Part shown: piece after piece, positions 36,576 to 46,074 of the stretch
Layout of the letters: each line of letters starts with the position of its first letter
Numbering within the stretch: position 1 is the stretch's first letter
Assembly: GCA_947503575.1 (NCBI GenBank)
Contig: CANNDZ010000001.1
Location: forward strand, 682,001 to 746,000
From: an uncultured Kordiimonas sp.
Lineage (GTDB): Bacteria > Pseudomonadota > Alphaproteobacteria > Sphingomonadales > Kordiimonadaceae
Direction of reading: 5' to 3'
Length of the DNA stretch: 64,000 nt
Made by a program: the position numbers and the translations under genes
Notes under the pieces: generated by a model
Told to the model about the DNA's origin: nothing
Databases searched by the model: none
Seen by the model: the letters and a program-made list of their open reading frames with translations, nothing else

Positions 36576-37370
36576 ATGAAGTTTCACGCGGTAGTGATGG
36601 CGGCGCAGCGGGTTGGCGTTGTCAATGAACTGGCTGCTGACGCCGGTGTTAGCCATAAATGTTTGATCGAAATGGACGGCAAAAAACTGATCGAGCATGT
36701 GCTGGATTGTTTGGACGCCAGCCCTGAAGTGGATCGGGTCACTGTTTCGGTTGACGATGTCTCTGTGCTGGACGGCGTGCCCGCGTTCACTCGCATGCAG
36801 GAGCAAGGCAAAGCTCGGGCAGTTGAAGCCGCAACAGACTTGTTTGCAAGTTTTCTGGTGGCGATGGAGGGCGGTAATAGATACCCCACCCTTGTCACAA
36901 CAGCAGACAATGTTCTGTTAACGCCCGGCATGGTGAAACATTTCTGCACCGAAATAGAAACAACCAACGCTCGGGCCGCTATTGCCGTTACGGAAAAAGA
37001 TGTTCTTCTTAACGTCTACCCCGATGGTCAGCGGCGTTTTCACAAATTTGCGGACAATGAATACTCCAACTGCAATCTTTATGCGATCGTTGACAAAGAA
37101 ACCAGCGACCTTGCCAGAGTTTTTCAAACCGGTGGTCAGTTCGCCAAGTCTTTAGCGCGTGTACTGAAGGCTTTTGGCCTGTGGAATGCTATTGCCTATC
37201 GGTTTTCACTTTATAGTCTGGACAAAGGCATGCAGAGGCTGTCTAGAAAATTCAAAACGCAACTTGTTGCGGTGCGCATGCCCTTTCCCGAAGCACCAAT
37301 AGATGTCGATAATTTCCGCTCCAAAAAGCTTGCCAATGAAATCCTGCAGGCGCGCCGCGCTGCCGAGTGA
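36576..37370 (+). CDS. MobA-like NTP transferase domain protein
   Basis: A 264-residue nucleotidyltransferase of the NTP_transf_3 type. The usual G-rich N-terminal loop is altered to MAAQRVGVVNELAADAGVSH, followed by KCLIEMDGKKLIEHVLDCL. TLVTTADNVLLTP is the metal-binding TADxxLL motif, and VDVDNF is the C-terminal acidic site. A GVSHKxL variant of this family is found in Alphaproteobacteria with no known product. The C-terminal part (about 200-235) is basic and amphipathic and may touch the membrane. It pairs tightly with the ATP-grasp gene. Confidence 0.8.
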   Translation: MKFHAVVMAAQRVGVVNELAADAGVSHKCLIEMDGKKLIEHVLDCLDASPEVDRVTVSVDDVSVLDGVPAFTRMQEQGKARAVEAATDLFASFLVAMEGGNRYPTLVTTADNVLLTPGMVKHFCTEIETTNARAAIAVTEKDVLLNVYPDGQRRFHKFADNEYSNCNLYAIVDKETSDLARVFQTGGQFAKSLARVLKAFGLWNAIAYRFSLYSLDKGMQRLSRKFKTQLVAVRMPFPEAPIDVDNFRSKKLANEILQARRAAE

Positions 37371-37534
37371 TGTCTAAAATCGTTGATTTCCCCCTGATAC
37401 GGCTGCCCTTTAAGTATTTATTTGCAAGGTTGTTCTACCAAAGTTTGGCGCAGCGGCGAAAATGCGTACAATATGTGCCGATGATTAAGCAGCAGGACCA
37501 GATTGAGCGTGGCCACAGCAATCACAGACAGTGA
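37370..37534 (+). CDS. Possible 54-residue basic ORF between the transferase and mlaE
   Basis: An ATG overlaps the stop of the nucleotidyltransferase gene (TGATG), and the frame runs 54 codons to TGA, ending inside the mlaE start. The product begins MSKIVDFPLIRLPFKYLFAR and is basic and hydrophobic. The stop-start overlap would allow coupled translation. Against this, the 132-nt interval may just be a promoter region, and the product matches nothing I know. Treat as tentative. Confidence 0.25.
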   Translation: MSKIVDFPLIRLPFKYLFARLFYQSLAQRRKCVQYVPMIKQQDQIERGHSNHRQ

Positions 37535-38657
37535 CTTTGTTACCTTCGAAGAGGTCGGGGGCCAGCGTCAGGCAACGCTTCGCGGTGACTGGACCATTGA
37601 AAACGCGCACGATATCGATGTTATGATGCGTAAGCTGTTTCCGGCCGGAAAATCACCCGAGAATATGCCGTCGCTGAATTGTGGTGGCATAGGGCGGCTT
37701 GATACAACAGGTGCAGTGATGGTGCGCCGGTTTGCAGCAAGAGTTGGCGAACACTGCGAAGCTGAACTGACGGGCGTCCCGGATGTTCACAAGCCTTTAC
37801 TGGACGTTATTACGGCCTGTCCGCCTCCTGCGGCGACAACACCAGACCCGATACCCTGGTATGTCGTGCCTCTTGTTGGCACTGGCGAGGCGGTCTGGTT
37901 GGCGCTGCGGTCTTTTGCCCGTTTGTTAAGCTTTTTGGGTCTTGTGTTGGTGCGCTTTGGTGGCTCGGTCACGGATCCAAGCCGTATTCGGCTGATCCCC
38001 ATTATCCACCAGATGGATGTAACCGGTTTGCGGGCCATGGGGATTGTCGGACTGATTTCTTTCCTGATTGGCGCCGTGATGGTCAATCAGGGGGCGATCC
38101 AATTAGCCAAATTCGGCGCCGACATTTTTGTCATTGATATGCTCGGTATTTCGCACCTGCGCGAGCTGGGTATTTTGCTGACCGCTATTATTATTGCAGG
38201 TCGGTCGGGCAGTGCTTTCACGGCTCAAATTGGGTCAATGGTGCTCAATGAAGAAGTGGACGCCATGAAAACCCTGGGCATGGACCCCATTGATGTGCTG
38301 GTGCTGCCGCGCCTTATTGCCATGCTGGTTTGTCTGCCTTTGTTGGCCTTCTATTCCGATGTTGTTGGTATTGCGGGAGGCATGATGATGGCATGGCTGC
38401 AGCTTGATATCTCGCCCGGTAACTTCATCGTTTATTTCCGCGAGGAAATTTCTATCGAACATTTCTGGGTCGGTATCATCAAGGCACCATTTTTCGCTGC
38501 AATCATTGCAGCATGCGGTTGTTATCAGGGGTTGCGTGTAGCTGGCAGTGCTGATGCGCTCGGATCACGCACAACAAAAAGCGTGGTGCAGGCAATCTTT
38601 TTGGTGATCGCGTTTGATGCGCTGTTTGCCATTTTCTTCACCAGCATTGGCTTGTAG
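37503..38657 (+). CDS. mlaE: MlaE-type lipid ABC transporter permease with N-terminal STAS domain
   Basis: A 384-residue permease. The first about 110 residues form a STAS-like domain (FEEVGGQRQATLRGDWTIEN), and the rest is a MlaE permease with six spans, including ILLTAIIIAGRSGSAFTAQIG and EEVDAMKTLGMDP. Fused STAS-MlaE is common in Alphaproteobacteria, where the STAS part replaces the separate MlaB. The start is TTG at 37503 (AGGA 5 nt before) or GTG at 37509. First gene of the mlaE-F-D-lipoprotein set moving phospholipids between the envelope membranes. Confidence 0.94.
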   Translation: MSVATAITDSDFVTFEEVGGQRQATLRGDWTIENAHDIDVMMRKLFPAGKSPENMPSLNCGGIGRLDTTGAVMVRRFAARVGEHCEAELTGVPDVHKPLLDVITACPPPAATTPDPIPWYVVPLVGTGEAVWLALRSFARLLSFLGLVLVRFGGSVTDPSRIRLIPIIHQMDVTGLRAMGIVGLISFLIGAVMVNQGAIQLAKFGADIFVIDMLGISHLRELGILLTAIIIAGRSGSAFTAQIGSMVLNEEVDAMKTLGMDPIDVLVLPRLIAMLVCLPLLAFYSDVVGIAGGMMMAWLQLDISPGNFIVYFREEISIEHFWVGIIKAPFFAAIIAACGCYQGLRVAGSADALGSRTTKSVVQAIFLVIAFDALFAIFFTSIGL

Positions 38658-38666
38658 GGGTATGCC

Positions 38667-39473
38667 ATGGATGACATGACCGCCAATAGCATCCCCGCCG
38701 CACCGTCGAGTGCGCAAGACGCCATTATCAGGATACGCGGCCTGAAAACCGCGTTCGGCGACCATGTGGTCCACCAGAATATGGACCTTGATGTCTATCG
38801 CGGCGAAATTTTGGGTGTTGTCGGGGGCTCTGGCTCCGGCAAGTCCGTACTGCTGAAAACTATCATTGGGCTTAACCGACAGGTAGAAGGCACCATAGAA
38901 ATTAATGGTTACGATCAGGCGTCACTTTCATTGGCGGAAGAGCGTCGGTCTCGGCAGGATTGGGGCGTTTTGTTTCAGGATGGTGCTTTGTTCAGTTCGC
39001 TGACGGTTGCGCAAAATGTGCAGGTTCCGCTGCGCGAATACTATGACCTGCCGCAAGATGTGATGGACGATTTGGCCCGCAGCAAAATTACCATGGCGGG
39101 CTTGCCGCTAGATGCAGCGCGCAAGTTCCCGTCTGACCTCTCAGGGGGGATGCGCAAACGGGCGGCGCTGGCACGGTCGTTAGCGCTTGACCCTCATGTC
39201 CTGTTTTTGGATGAACCCACCGCCGGGCTGGACCCGATCGGAGCCGCAGCTTTTGATGGTTTGGTGAAAGACTTGAGCCAGTCACTTGGTTTAACGGTAT
39301 TTTTGGTAACACACGACCTCGACACTCTTTACCGGGTGTGCGACCGTGTGGCGGTGTTGGGTGACAAGCGTATTTTGATCAATGCGCCTTTGCCCGAAGT
39401 GGTGAAATTTGATCACCCGTGGGTCAAAGAGTATTTTGGTGGTCCGCGTGCGCGGGCCGCGGGCATAGAATAG
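38667..39473 (+). CDS. mlaF: MlaF-type lipid ABC transporter ATPase
   Basis: A 268-residue ATPase. Walker A GGSGSGKSVLL, the signature LSGGMRKRAALARSLA and Walker B VLFLDEPTAGLDP are intact; the GGMRKR form of the signature is specific to MlaF/Ttg2A. It begins 9 nt after mlaE and powers the MlaE permease. An N-terminal tail of about 15 residues precedes the ABC fold. Confidence 0.96.
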   Translation: MDDMTANSIPAAPSSAQDAIIRIRGLKTAFGDHVVHQNMDLDVYRGEILGVVGGSGSGKSVLLKTIIGLNRQVEGTIEINGYDQASLSLAEERRSRQDWGVLFQDGALFSSLTVAQNVQVPLREYYDLPQDVMDDLARSKITMAGLPLDAARKFPSDLSGGMRKRAALARSLALDPHVLFLDEPTAGLDPIGAAAFDGLVKDLSQSLGLTVFLVTHDLDTLYRVCDRVAVLGDKRILINAPLPEVVKFDHPWVKEYFGGPRARAAGIE

Positions 39474-39523
39474 ACGTACAAGCAAACCTAAAGAACATGC
39501 GGTAATAAGCAGGAAGGAACACA

Positions 39524-40498
39524 ATGGAAACCAGGGCATCCTACATGTTGGTCGGCGGCTTTGTACTGACGTTCCTGGTCGGGTTGGTTGCTTTTGCTAT
39601 CTGGATCGCCAAAGTCGACCTTGATGCAGAATACACCGACTATGATATCTATTTTGAAGGCACGGTCAGTGGCCTTTTGAAACGCTCCATTGTGTATTAC
39701 CAGGGTATTCCGGTTGGGGATGTGCGCGATATTCAGCTTGCGCCGGACGACCCCAGCAAAGTGCTGGTGTGGATCAGATTGAAGGCTGAGGTGCCAGTTA
39801 ATCAGGAGTCGGTTGCAAAACTTGAATTTCAAGGCCTGACGGGCGTGGCCTATATCGAGCTATATGGCGGTACCCACTCGGACGCCCCGCCCCTGAAAGT
39901 GCCACCAGGTCAGGAACGGGCCGTGATCAAATCCGAAGCCTCGCCGCTGCTTGCGATTTTTGAAAGCGCACCCAATCTGGTGAACGAAGCCATACTGGTG
40001 GTGAGCCAGGTCCAGAAACTCTTGAGCGACAAAAACATCCAGAGCGTTTCCGGCGCAATTCAGAACACGGAACGCCTTACCGGCAATCTTGCAAAGGGTA
40101 CAGATGATCTGGACGTCATAATGGCGGATGTGAAGGAAATTTTGGCACAGGCAAAAATAGCATCTGCGCAAATCAATACCCTTATTGAAAATGGCAATTC
40201 GCTGCTGGAAGACGATGCAAAACTGTTGATGGAAGAAACAACCAAAACCATGCAAACAGCAACGGCCCTGCTGGAACGTGTGGACAATATGGTTGCCGCG
40301 AACGAAGGGGCAGTGACACAGTTCGTCAACACCAGCCTGCCGGAAGTATCGCGTATGATCCTGGATTTGCGGCTAACCGCGCGCAACCTGTCGCGCTTGA
40401 TGAGCCGGATCGAGCAAAATCCCGCAGAAATTATTTTTGGCACGAAAGAGGCCGAATATGACCTCAAGTCGCGCAAAACCGTGGAGGATGACAATTGA
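39524..40498 (+). CDS. mlaD: MlaD-type MCE domain lipid-binding protein
   Basis: A 324-residue protein with one N-terminal membrane span (YMLVGGFVLTFLVGLVAFAI) and an MCE domain (about residues 38-118; GLLKRSIVYYQGIPVGDV). A long helical tail (about 150-300) resembles the coiled part of PqiB/Mce-like proteins and is longer than in E. coli MlaD. GGAAGGA precedes the start. It forms the periplasmic hexamer through which lipid passes. Confidence 0.93.
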   Translation: METRASYMLVGGFVLTFLVGLVAFAIWIAKVDLDAEYTDYDIYFEGTVSGLLKRSIVYYQGIPVGDVRDIQLAPDDPSKVLVWIRLKAEVPVNQESVAKLEFQGLTGVAYIELYGGTHSDAPPLKVPPGQERAVIKSEASPLLAIFESAPNLVNEAILVVSQVQKLLSDKNIQSVSGAIQNTERLTGNLAKGTDDLDVIMADVKEILAQAKIASAQINTLIENGNSLLEDDAKLLMEETTKTMQTATALLERVDNMVAANEGAVTQFVNTSLPEVSRMILDLRLTARNLSRLMSRIEQNPAEIIFGTKEAEYDLKSRKTVEDDN

Positions 40499-41151
40499 TG
40501 ACTGTAGATACCCTTCACCTGTTGGTTCGGCAGCCCATAAAACTACTGGGCCTTGCTGGCTGCGCCTTTTTGGCTGCCTGCGGACCGATTATTTCTTTTG
40601 GCGATGATGGCCCTGCAGATCAGATATTTGGTTTGGAACATGCCGCTGCGCCGTCTGCGCTGGGCGACATGGGCACCATCATTTACGTGGAAGAACCACT
40701 GATGAGCGATGGTTTAGGCGGCAACCAGATTTCGGTCGCCCTTGCGGATAACCAACGCACCAGCCTGCAGGGTGTGCGGTGGTCGGCAAATTCAACAGAC
40801 CTTATTCGGGATTATCTGGTTCGGGGCGTTGCCAATGCTGCCGGTGTCCGGCTTTTGGGTGAAGGCGCCATCGATGTGCAGGCAGGATGCCGCATGGGTG
40901 TGAAGGTCTGGGCATTTGAGTTTGTGCCCGGTGACACCGCGGACGATGACCGCGTCGATGTTGAAATCGAATTTGTGCTTGTCCGGTATTATGACAACCG
41001 TCTGATCGGCCAGCCTACCTTTACTGCAAGTCCAGCTGTGAGCGAACCGGGGGGACGCGGCATTACGGCTGCTTTTGACACAGCCATGGGTTCCGTTAGT
41101 TCACAAGCGGGGGCGTGGCTTCGCGAATATGCTGGAGAGTGCGCGCTTTAA
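40498..41151 (+). CDS. ABC-type transport auxiliary lipoprotein (PqiC/LetC-like)
   Basis: About 217 residues. The lipobox LAAC follows a hydrophobic stretch ending at about residue 26. YVEEPLMSDGLGGNQISVAL and the VRWSANSTDLIRDYLVRG segment match the ABC_trans_aux family (PF03886), outer membrane lipoproteins that work with MCE-domain pumps. ATG at 40498 overlaps the mlaD stop (TGATG), with a TTG just before it. Last gene of the operon. Confidence 0.88.
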   Translation: MTVDTLHLLVRQPIKLLGLAGCAFLAACGPIISFGDDGPADQIFGLEHAAAPSALGDMGTIIYVEEPLMSDGLGGNQISVALADNQRTSLQGVRWSANSTDLIRDYLVRGVANAAGVRLLGEGAIDVQAGCRMGVKVWAFEFVPGDTADDDRVDVEIEFVLVRYYDNRLIGQPTFTASPAVSEPGGRGITAAFDTAMGSVSSQAGAWLREYAGECAL

Positions 41152-41164
41152 GTGCATGCACGGG

Positions 41165-42388
41165 CTACTCAGGCGGTGCGGGCGTCCGGCGATATGGGCG
41201 GCGAATATGTTCAAGCCAGGCCCAGCCAAAAATTGTTAGCCCAATCATTGTCACCACAACAAAGGGTGCGCCGGGTGTTGCGGCGCTGAACAATATACCA
41301 GCGGCAAGCGGCCCAGCGATGCGCCCCAGTGATGAAACACCGTTTGATAGCCCGAGCGCAGCGCCCTGGATGCGTCGGTCTGTGCGCCGTGATAAAAGGC
41401 TGTTGAGCGCCGGATAACTAACCGACAAAGCCCCCAAAACAAGGGGGAAACCAACCGCAACGGTATAGATTGATGCAGGACCCAGCACAATAACAAGGCA
41501 GCCCGCAATATGGAAAATCGAGCATAACTGTAGCGACCGGATTTCGCCAATTGCCTTGAACAATGGCCCCACAAGCCAGACCTGAAACACAAATACCAGA
41601 CCACCCACACCCATCAGGATAAAGCCGACTTCAAGTTCGGTCCAGTTTAACACAGCCGCCATCCAAAAGGGCGCGATAGAGAAGCTGATGCTTTGGCCCA
41701 CGGCGGTGACAACAAACATAATGAACAGCGGCAGCCGGTCAGGAACCAGAATAATCGCCCGCCAGCGGTTGCTTGGCACCTCTGTTAACGGGTTGGGGGT
41801 TACGGTGTCTGGTTGGTTTGGTTCGTTTTTATTTTCAACTGATGCCGGGTTTGTTTCCGGCACATAAATGGCCGTTAAAATCATTGCAAGCAGGGATAAG
41901 CCGCATGCCGCCATACCGGGTAGAAATATGTTTGTTTCCCCGCCAATACTGCTGAGGTAACCACCAAGACCGGGGCCAAATGCAAACCCAAGCCCAAAGG
42001 CACCGCCAATGCGCGCCATAGCTTTGCCACGGTTTTCTTCGTCGGTCATGTCCGCCATTACCGCCATTACAATGCCGATATTGCCCGTCATGGCACCGGA
42101 GATGGCGCGTGCGACAAACACCATCCACAGGCTGGTTGACATAGCCAGAAGCAGATACGCCAGTGCCGCTCCTAAAAATGTCACAGCAAGGGTTGGCTTG
42201 CGGCCGACCCGGTCTGATATGCGGCCCAAAATGGGGCCCAGCGAAAAGGCTGCCAGTGCATACACAGAAATCAGAGCTGTTCCGGTGAATGTGTCGCCGC
42301 CGTATTGCAGGGTCAAAAACGGCAGCAACGGAACAATCATGCCAAAGCCAACCAGATCAATGAATATCGCCAACAAAATGACCGGCAT
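41165..42388 (-). CDS. MFS transporter, TetA-like drug efflux class
   Basis: A 12-span MFS protein of about 407 residues. IDLVGFGMIVPLLPF in the first span, LGRISDRVGRKP in the loop after the second (motif A) and RAISGAMTGNIG in the fourth are typical of the Tet/Bcr-type drug:H+ antiporters. The loop after the sixth span is long and polar. The frame opens at a GTG at 42451, and the ATG at 42388 fits the common N-terminus; neither has a strong ribosome site. The substrate is unknown. Confidence 0.87.
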   Translation of the reverse strand: MPVILLAIFIDLVGFGMIVPLLPFLTLQYGGDTFTGTALISVYALAAFSLGPILGRISDRVGRKPTLAVTFLGAALAYLLLAMSTSLWMVFVARAISGAMTGNIGIVMAVMADMTDEENRGKAMARIGGAFGLGFAFGPGLGGYLSSIGGETNIFLPGMAACGLSLLAMILTAIYVPETNPASVENKNEPNQPDTVTPNPLTEVPSNRWRAIILVPDRLPLFIMFVVTAVGQSISFSIAPFWMAAVLNWTELEVGFILMGVGGLVFVFQVWLVGPLFKAIGEIRSLQLCSIFHIAGCLVIVLGPASIYTVAVGFPLVLGALSVSYPALNSLLSRRTDRRIQGAALGLSNGVSSLGRIAGPLAAGILFSAATPGAPFVVVTMIGLTIFGWAWLEHIRRPYRRTPAPPE

Positions 42389-42562
42389 GAGCACGTGTCC
42401 AATCGGAAAGAAACAGGTTATGCTTGTATCGTCAGGGCGCTTTGTCAGCACTGATGTGCATCAGCTTTGGCTAACCATCTGCAATAAACCGATTTGATCG
42501 ACAATGATGACCAAGCCCTAGTCGGTTTGTTGGTTATAGTGTTAAATGATGGAAACACCAGC

Positions 42563-43444
42563 ATGAATGCTGGCGGGTTTAACAGGCGGAGACAAAGTGT
42601 GCGGCCCGACGTTCTTGCCATGAACCGATTTTACAAAACGCCGATGGGGGCGGCTGCCAGTTGGCTTATTCATAAGCGCCTGGCCCCGATGTGGTCTGCG
42701 CCGACAGCGCCGCTTTATGGTTTGGGGTATGCCCTTCCGTTTCTGGAGCTTGAATCGATAGCGCATCAGGCAGCAACCATAGGCGAGACAAGCACACTGC
42801 CGCAGTTCGCGCTGATGCCTGCGGCGCAAGGCGTATTTCATTGGCCCAACATGCAGCAAAGCAGCACGACCCTGGTAGATGAATATCATTTACCCATAGC
42901 CGACTCGTCCGTGGAGCGCATGCTGATCGTACATGCTATCGAACATTGCGACCGCCCGGCACATCTGTTTCGGGAGATATGGCGCGTACTGGCACCAGGG
43001 GGGCAAGTGATTGCAGTTGTCCCTAACCGGCGCCGGACATGGTCTGCGCTGGATAAAACGCCGTTTGGGCACGGGCAGCCTTATTCCAGAAATCAACTGT
43101 CCGCTTTAATGTCGGACCAAATGCTGCCCGCAGAAAAGTGGGATACAGCATTGATGGTGCCACCTTTGTTTTGGCCGGGGACAGCACGCCTTATGCGTTT
43201 TACAGAACAAAGCCTGCATTCTTTAGGTAAGAATATGGGGGGTGCATTGCTGGTTTCCGCCCGCAAGCAAGTCTACGGTGCGCTGATGGAGACCAAGCCC
43301 AAAGTCAGAACCAGAACGCAGCCTGCTTTGAACCCATTACCGCGCACATCTTTGCAAAATGGTTCAACAACATCCGCTGTCGAATCTGCGCCATCTGGTC
43401 TGTCCAACCAACCAGATCGTACAGACTTAAGTAAACCGATGTGA
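42563..43444 (+). CDS. SAM-dependent methyltransferase-like protein
   Basis: About 293 residues with a class I methyltransferase fold. LYGLGYALPFLE is motif I and VHAIEHCDRPAHLFREIWRVLAPGG is the later signature; VVPNRRRTWSALDKTPFGHGQPYS is distinctive of an alphaproteobacterial group often found next to glyoxalase II. The start could be an ATG at 42563 or a codon at 42494. The last about 50 residues are low in complexity and rich in Ser/Thr/Pro. The substrate is unknown. Confidence 0.82.
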   Translation: MNAGGFNRRRQSVRPDVLAMNRFYKTPMGAAASWLIHKRLAPMWSAPTAPLYGLGYALPFLELESIAHQAATIGETSTLPQFALMPAAQGVFHWPNMQQSSTTLVDEYHLPIADSSVERMLIVHAIEHCDRPAHLFREIWRVLAPGGQVIAVVPNRRRTWSALDKTPFGHGQPYSRNQLSALMSDQMLPAEKWDTALMVPPLFWPGTARLMRFTEQSLHSLGKNMGGALLVSARKQVYGALMETKPKVRTRTQPALNPLPRTSLQNGSTTSAVESAPSGLSNQPDRTDLSKPM

Positions 43445-43552
43445 TCAAGCAACAGTGAGTGGCTGTTTGTGGCGGAAATTGGATTAACCCGGAAATTGCC
43501 ATTGTTTTATAATTTCGTGGGATATATTTTCCGTAACATAAAATTTCAATGA

Positions 43553-43567
43553 TGGTCCTATGGACCA
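43553..43567. promoter_or_regulatory. Short palindrome before the small ORF
   Basis: TGGTCC-TAT-GGACCA is a perfect 6-bp inverted repeat just upstream of the small-ORF/rraA pair, in an AT-rich 150-nt region. It may be an operator or part of an mRNA leader. Confidence 0.25.
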
Positions 43568-43594
43568 GGCCTTATGAGTGAGTGGAGAGATCGT

Positions 43595-43804
43595 ATGAGC
43601 GATTCGAAGGGTGATTCGACGATGGATGAAAGCCAGGAAATGGCAATCCGGCAAGTGGCGAATGCATTGCACAGGCTAAACGATGCCGTGATCGGCGCTG
43701 TTAGCAAAGGCGTTACTGTCGAACTGATGCGCGCATCCCGCTATCATAATGAAGAAGGTGCCTGGGGCGATATGCTGGTGCCGATTATTCACAAGCAAGA
43801 CTGA
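43595..43804 (+). CDS. Small conserved protein upstream of rraA
   Basis: About 69 residues, largely helical at the N-terminus (EMAIRQVANALHRLNDAVIGAV), followed by GVTVELMRASRYHN. The frame also has an ATG at 43574, but GGAG 7 nt before the ATG at 43595 favours the latter. No domain is recognised; short proteins with a similar 'LxxAVxxGxxVEL' layout occur in Alphaproteobacteria. It lies 14 nt before rraA and is probably cotranscribed. Confidence 0.65.
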   Translation: MSDSKGDSTMDESQEMAIRQVANALHRLNDAVIGAVSKGVTVELMRASRYHNEEGAWGDMLVPIIHKQD

Positions 43805-43818
43805 CGAGAGTTTCTGGC

Positions 43819-44319
43819 ATGACTTCAATACCAACACCCAAGCTTGCGACCGCAGATGTGTGCGATGCATTGGGTGCTGACGTTGATGTGTTGTCAGAAG
43901 ACTTCAAAAGCTACGGCGGTCGGCCCGATTTTGCCGGGCCAGCCGTGACGCTGAGAACACTGGATGACAACTCGCAGCTCAAAACCCTGGTCAAAACGGC
44001 GGGCGAAGGGCGTGTGATTGTCGTGGATGGCGGTGGCAGTCGGCGTACAGCCTTGCTCGGGGGCAACCTGGCAGCGGACGCGGCCTCAAATGGTTGGGCC
44101 GGACTTATCATCTATGGGTGCGTGCGCGACCTGCACGAACTGCATCGTGAAGATATTGGCATCATGGCGCTCGGGACCTGCCCGCGTAAAAGTCATAAAC
44201 AGGACCGCGGTGAACTCGATGAAAACGTGGCCATCGGTGGTGTATTGATCAGCCCGGGCTATTGGGTTATTGCCGATCAGGACGGGGTGGTTGTTTCCCG
44301 CGAGTTGCCTAGCCTTTAG
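43819..44319 (+). CDS. rraA: RraA family regulator of RNase E / related aldolase
   Basis: A 166-residue protein. TPKLATADVCDAL, VVDGGGSRRTALLGGNLA and GCVRDLHEL are the RraA motifs, and the total length equals E. coli RraA, which binds RNase E and lowers its activity. Some family members are HMG/CHA aldolases, and that cannot be excluded. The end overlaps the convergent metW by 4 nt. Confidence 0.9.
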   Translation: MTSIPTPKLATADVCDALGADVDVLSEDFKSYGGRPDFAGPAVTLRTLDDNSQLKTLVKTAGEGRVIVVDGGGSRRTALLGGNLAADAASNGWAGLIIYGCVRDLHELHREDIGIMALGTCPRKSHKQDRGELDENVAIGGVLISPGYWVIADQDGVVVSRELPSL

Positions 44320-44933
44320 GGCCCCTGCTTTTCCAGAAGAAATAGTGCCTGATCAGCAAACAAATTCGCACGTTTTACCCCCATGGACAGGCGACGCCCG
44401 TCTTTTTGATGCGGCACAAAATCCAGCAAGTTGATGTTTTCATCCTGTATAAGATCATGCAGGTCCAATATCGTACAGAAATGGATGTTTTCTGTATTGT
44501 ACCAGGTGCGATTGAGGGACTTTGTCACCGGCATCCGGCCCCGCGTCAGCAAATTCAGACGCACGTGCCACTGGCCAAAATTGGGGATGGTGACAATGGC
44601 TTGTTTGCCAATACGGAGCAGTTCCAAAAGGACAGTGTGGGGCTGGCGCACGGCTTGTAGGGTGCGAGACAGGATCACCACATCGAAGCTTTGGTCCGGG
44701 TATTCCGCCAGGTCATTGTCGGCGTCGCCCTGAATAACGGACAAACCTTTTGCCACGCATTGGTTCACACCGTCCTGACCAATTTCTATTCCCCGGCCAT
44801 CAACGTTTTTTTGATGCACCAGATAGTGCAGTAATTCACCGTCTGCACAGCCAATGTCCAATACACGGGCTTCTGGCGTTACCAGGTCGGCAATCAGCTT
44901 CAGGTCAGGCCTGATTGTGTTTTGCTCAGTCAT
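44316..44933 (-). CDS. metW: Methionine biosynthesis protein MetW
   Basis: A 205-residue methyltransferase-like protein. [15 protein letters not shown] is motif [14 protein letters not shown] and [18 protein letters not shown] are typical of MetW. It is needed with MetX for homoserine acylation in many Proteobacteria. It overlaps the metX end by 8 nt, so it is translated from the same message. Confidence 0.95.
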   Translation of the reverse strand: MTEQNTIRPDLKLIADLVTPEARVLDIGCADGELLHYLVHQKNVDGRGIEIGQDGVNQCVAKGLSVIQGDADNDLAEYPDQSFDVVILSRTLQAVRQPHTVLLELLRIGKQAIVTIPNFGQWHVRLNLLTRGRMPVTKSLNRTWYNTENIHFCTILDLHDLIQDENINLLDFVPHQKDGRRLSMGVKRANLFADQALFLLEKQGP

Positions 44934-46074
44934 CGTCTTGCTCGCTTGCCGTAAAGGTCTGGGCGGCGGTTGTTAGAAAACCAGCCAACATGTCATCCAT
45001 TTCGGGCACGTTCAGCAAAAAGCTGTCATGGCCATAAGCTGTATCGATCTCTGCAAAACTAACGGGCACACCAGCCGCATTCAGGGCATGGACAATGCGT
45101 TTGTTTTCAATCGTCGGGTACAGCCAGTCTGATGTGAAACTGATAACGCAGCAGCGTACGCCCCGCGCCGGGATAAACGCATCCGCCAGGCGGCCATCAA
45201 ACCGGCCTGCAATGTCCAGATAATCCATCGCGCGGGTGATATAGAGGTAACTGTTCGCATCAAACCGATCGACAAAAGTTGACCCCTGGTGCCGCAGGTA
45301 ACTTTCGACCTGAAAGTCCGCATCAAACCCGAAGGTAACAGCATCGCGTTCCTGCAAATTGCGACCAAACTTGTTGGTAAGGGCATCTTCGGACAAATAG
45401 GTGATGTGCGCTGTCATCCGCGCGACAGCCAGCCCCTTGGCAGGGGGTGTGTCAGCACCGTAATATTGCCCTTGGTTCCAGTTTGGGTCCGCCATAACAG
45501 CTTGCCGGCCAACCTCATGAAACGCGATATTTTGCGCTGTATGGCGCGCGGCAGAAGCGATAACACAGGCACTGTGCAGCCTGTCCGGGTAGGTGGCGAG
45601 CCACTCAAGTACCTGCATGCCGCCCATGGACCCGCCAATCACCATCATTAATTTGCTGACCCCCAGCGCATCCAACAGGGCCGCTTGCACCCGCACCATG
45701 TCGCGGATGGTGATAACCGGAAACCGGGTTCCCCAGGGGTCGCCTGTCGCTTCCTCAAGCGAGGCTGGGCCAGTTGTGCCCATGCAGCTCCCCAGCACAT
45801 TGGAGCAAATCACAAAATATGTGTTGGTATCAATTAACTTGCCGGGCCCTACAAGTCGTTCCCACCAGCCGGGCTTGCCTGTTGTCGGGTGTTCGCTTGC
45901 GACATACTGGTCGCCTGTCAGCGCATGGCAAATCAGCACCGCATTATCCGCCCGTCGTGACAAGGTGCCATAGGTCTCATATGCAACATCAACGGGCGAC
46001 AAAGCGTCGCCACCATCCAGCGTCAGCGGGGCCTCTTCAAAAAGGCGCATACTGGTGAAGTCTTGATTGGTCAA
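44926..46074 (-). CDS. metX: Homoserine O-acyltransferase (MetX)
   Basis: About 382 residues, alpha/beta hydrolase fold. [20 protein letters not shown], the nucleophile elbow [14 protein letters not shown], the acid in SDWLYPT and the His in YGHDSFLL are all present. The frame opens earlier at a GTG (46125), but a TTG at 46074 has AGGAG exactly 7 nt upstream and gives the standard length, so translation very probably starts at TTG. First gene of metX-metW; the upstream divergent region faces hisC. I see no SAM-II-type riboswitch there. Confidence 0.94.
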   Translation of the reverse strand: MTNQDFTSMRLFEEAPLTLDGGDALSPVDVAYETYGTLSRRADNAVLICHALTGDQYVASEHPTTGKPGWWERLVGPGKLIDTNTYFVICSNVLGSCMGTTGPASLEEATGDPWGTRFPVITIRDMVRVQAALLDALGVSKLMMVIGGSMGGMQVLEWLATYPDRLHSACVIASAARHTAQNIAFHEVGRQAVMADPNWNQGQYYGADTPPAKGLAVARMTAHITYLSEDALTNKFGRNLQERDAVTFGFDADFQVESYLRHQGSTFVDRFDANSYLYITRAMDYLDIAGRFDGRLADAFIPARGVRCCVISFTSDWLYPTIENKRIVHALNAAGVPVSFAEIDTAYGHDSFLLNVPEMDDMLAGFLTTAAQTFTASEQDDD

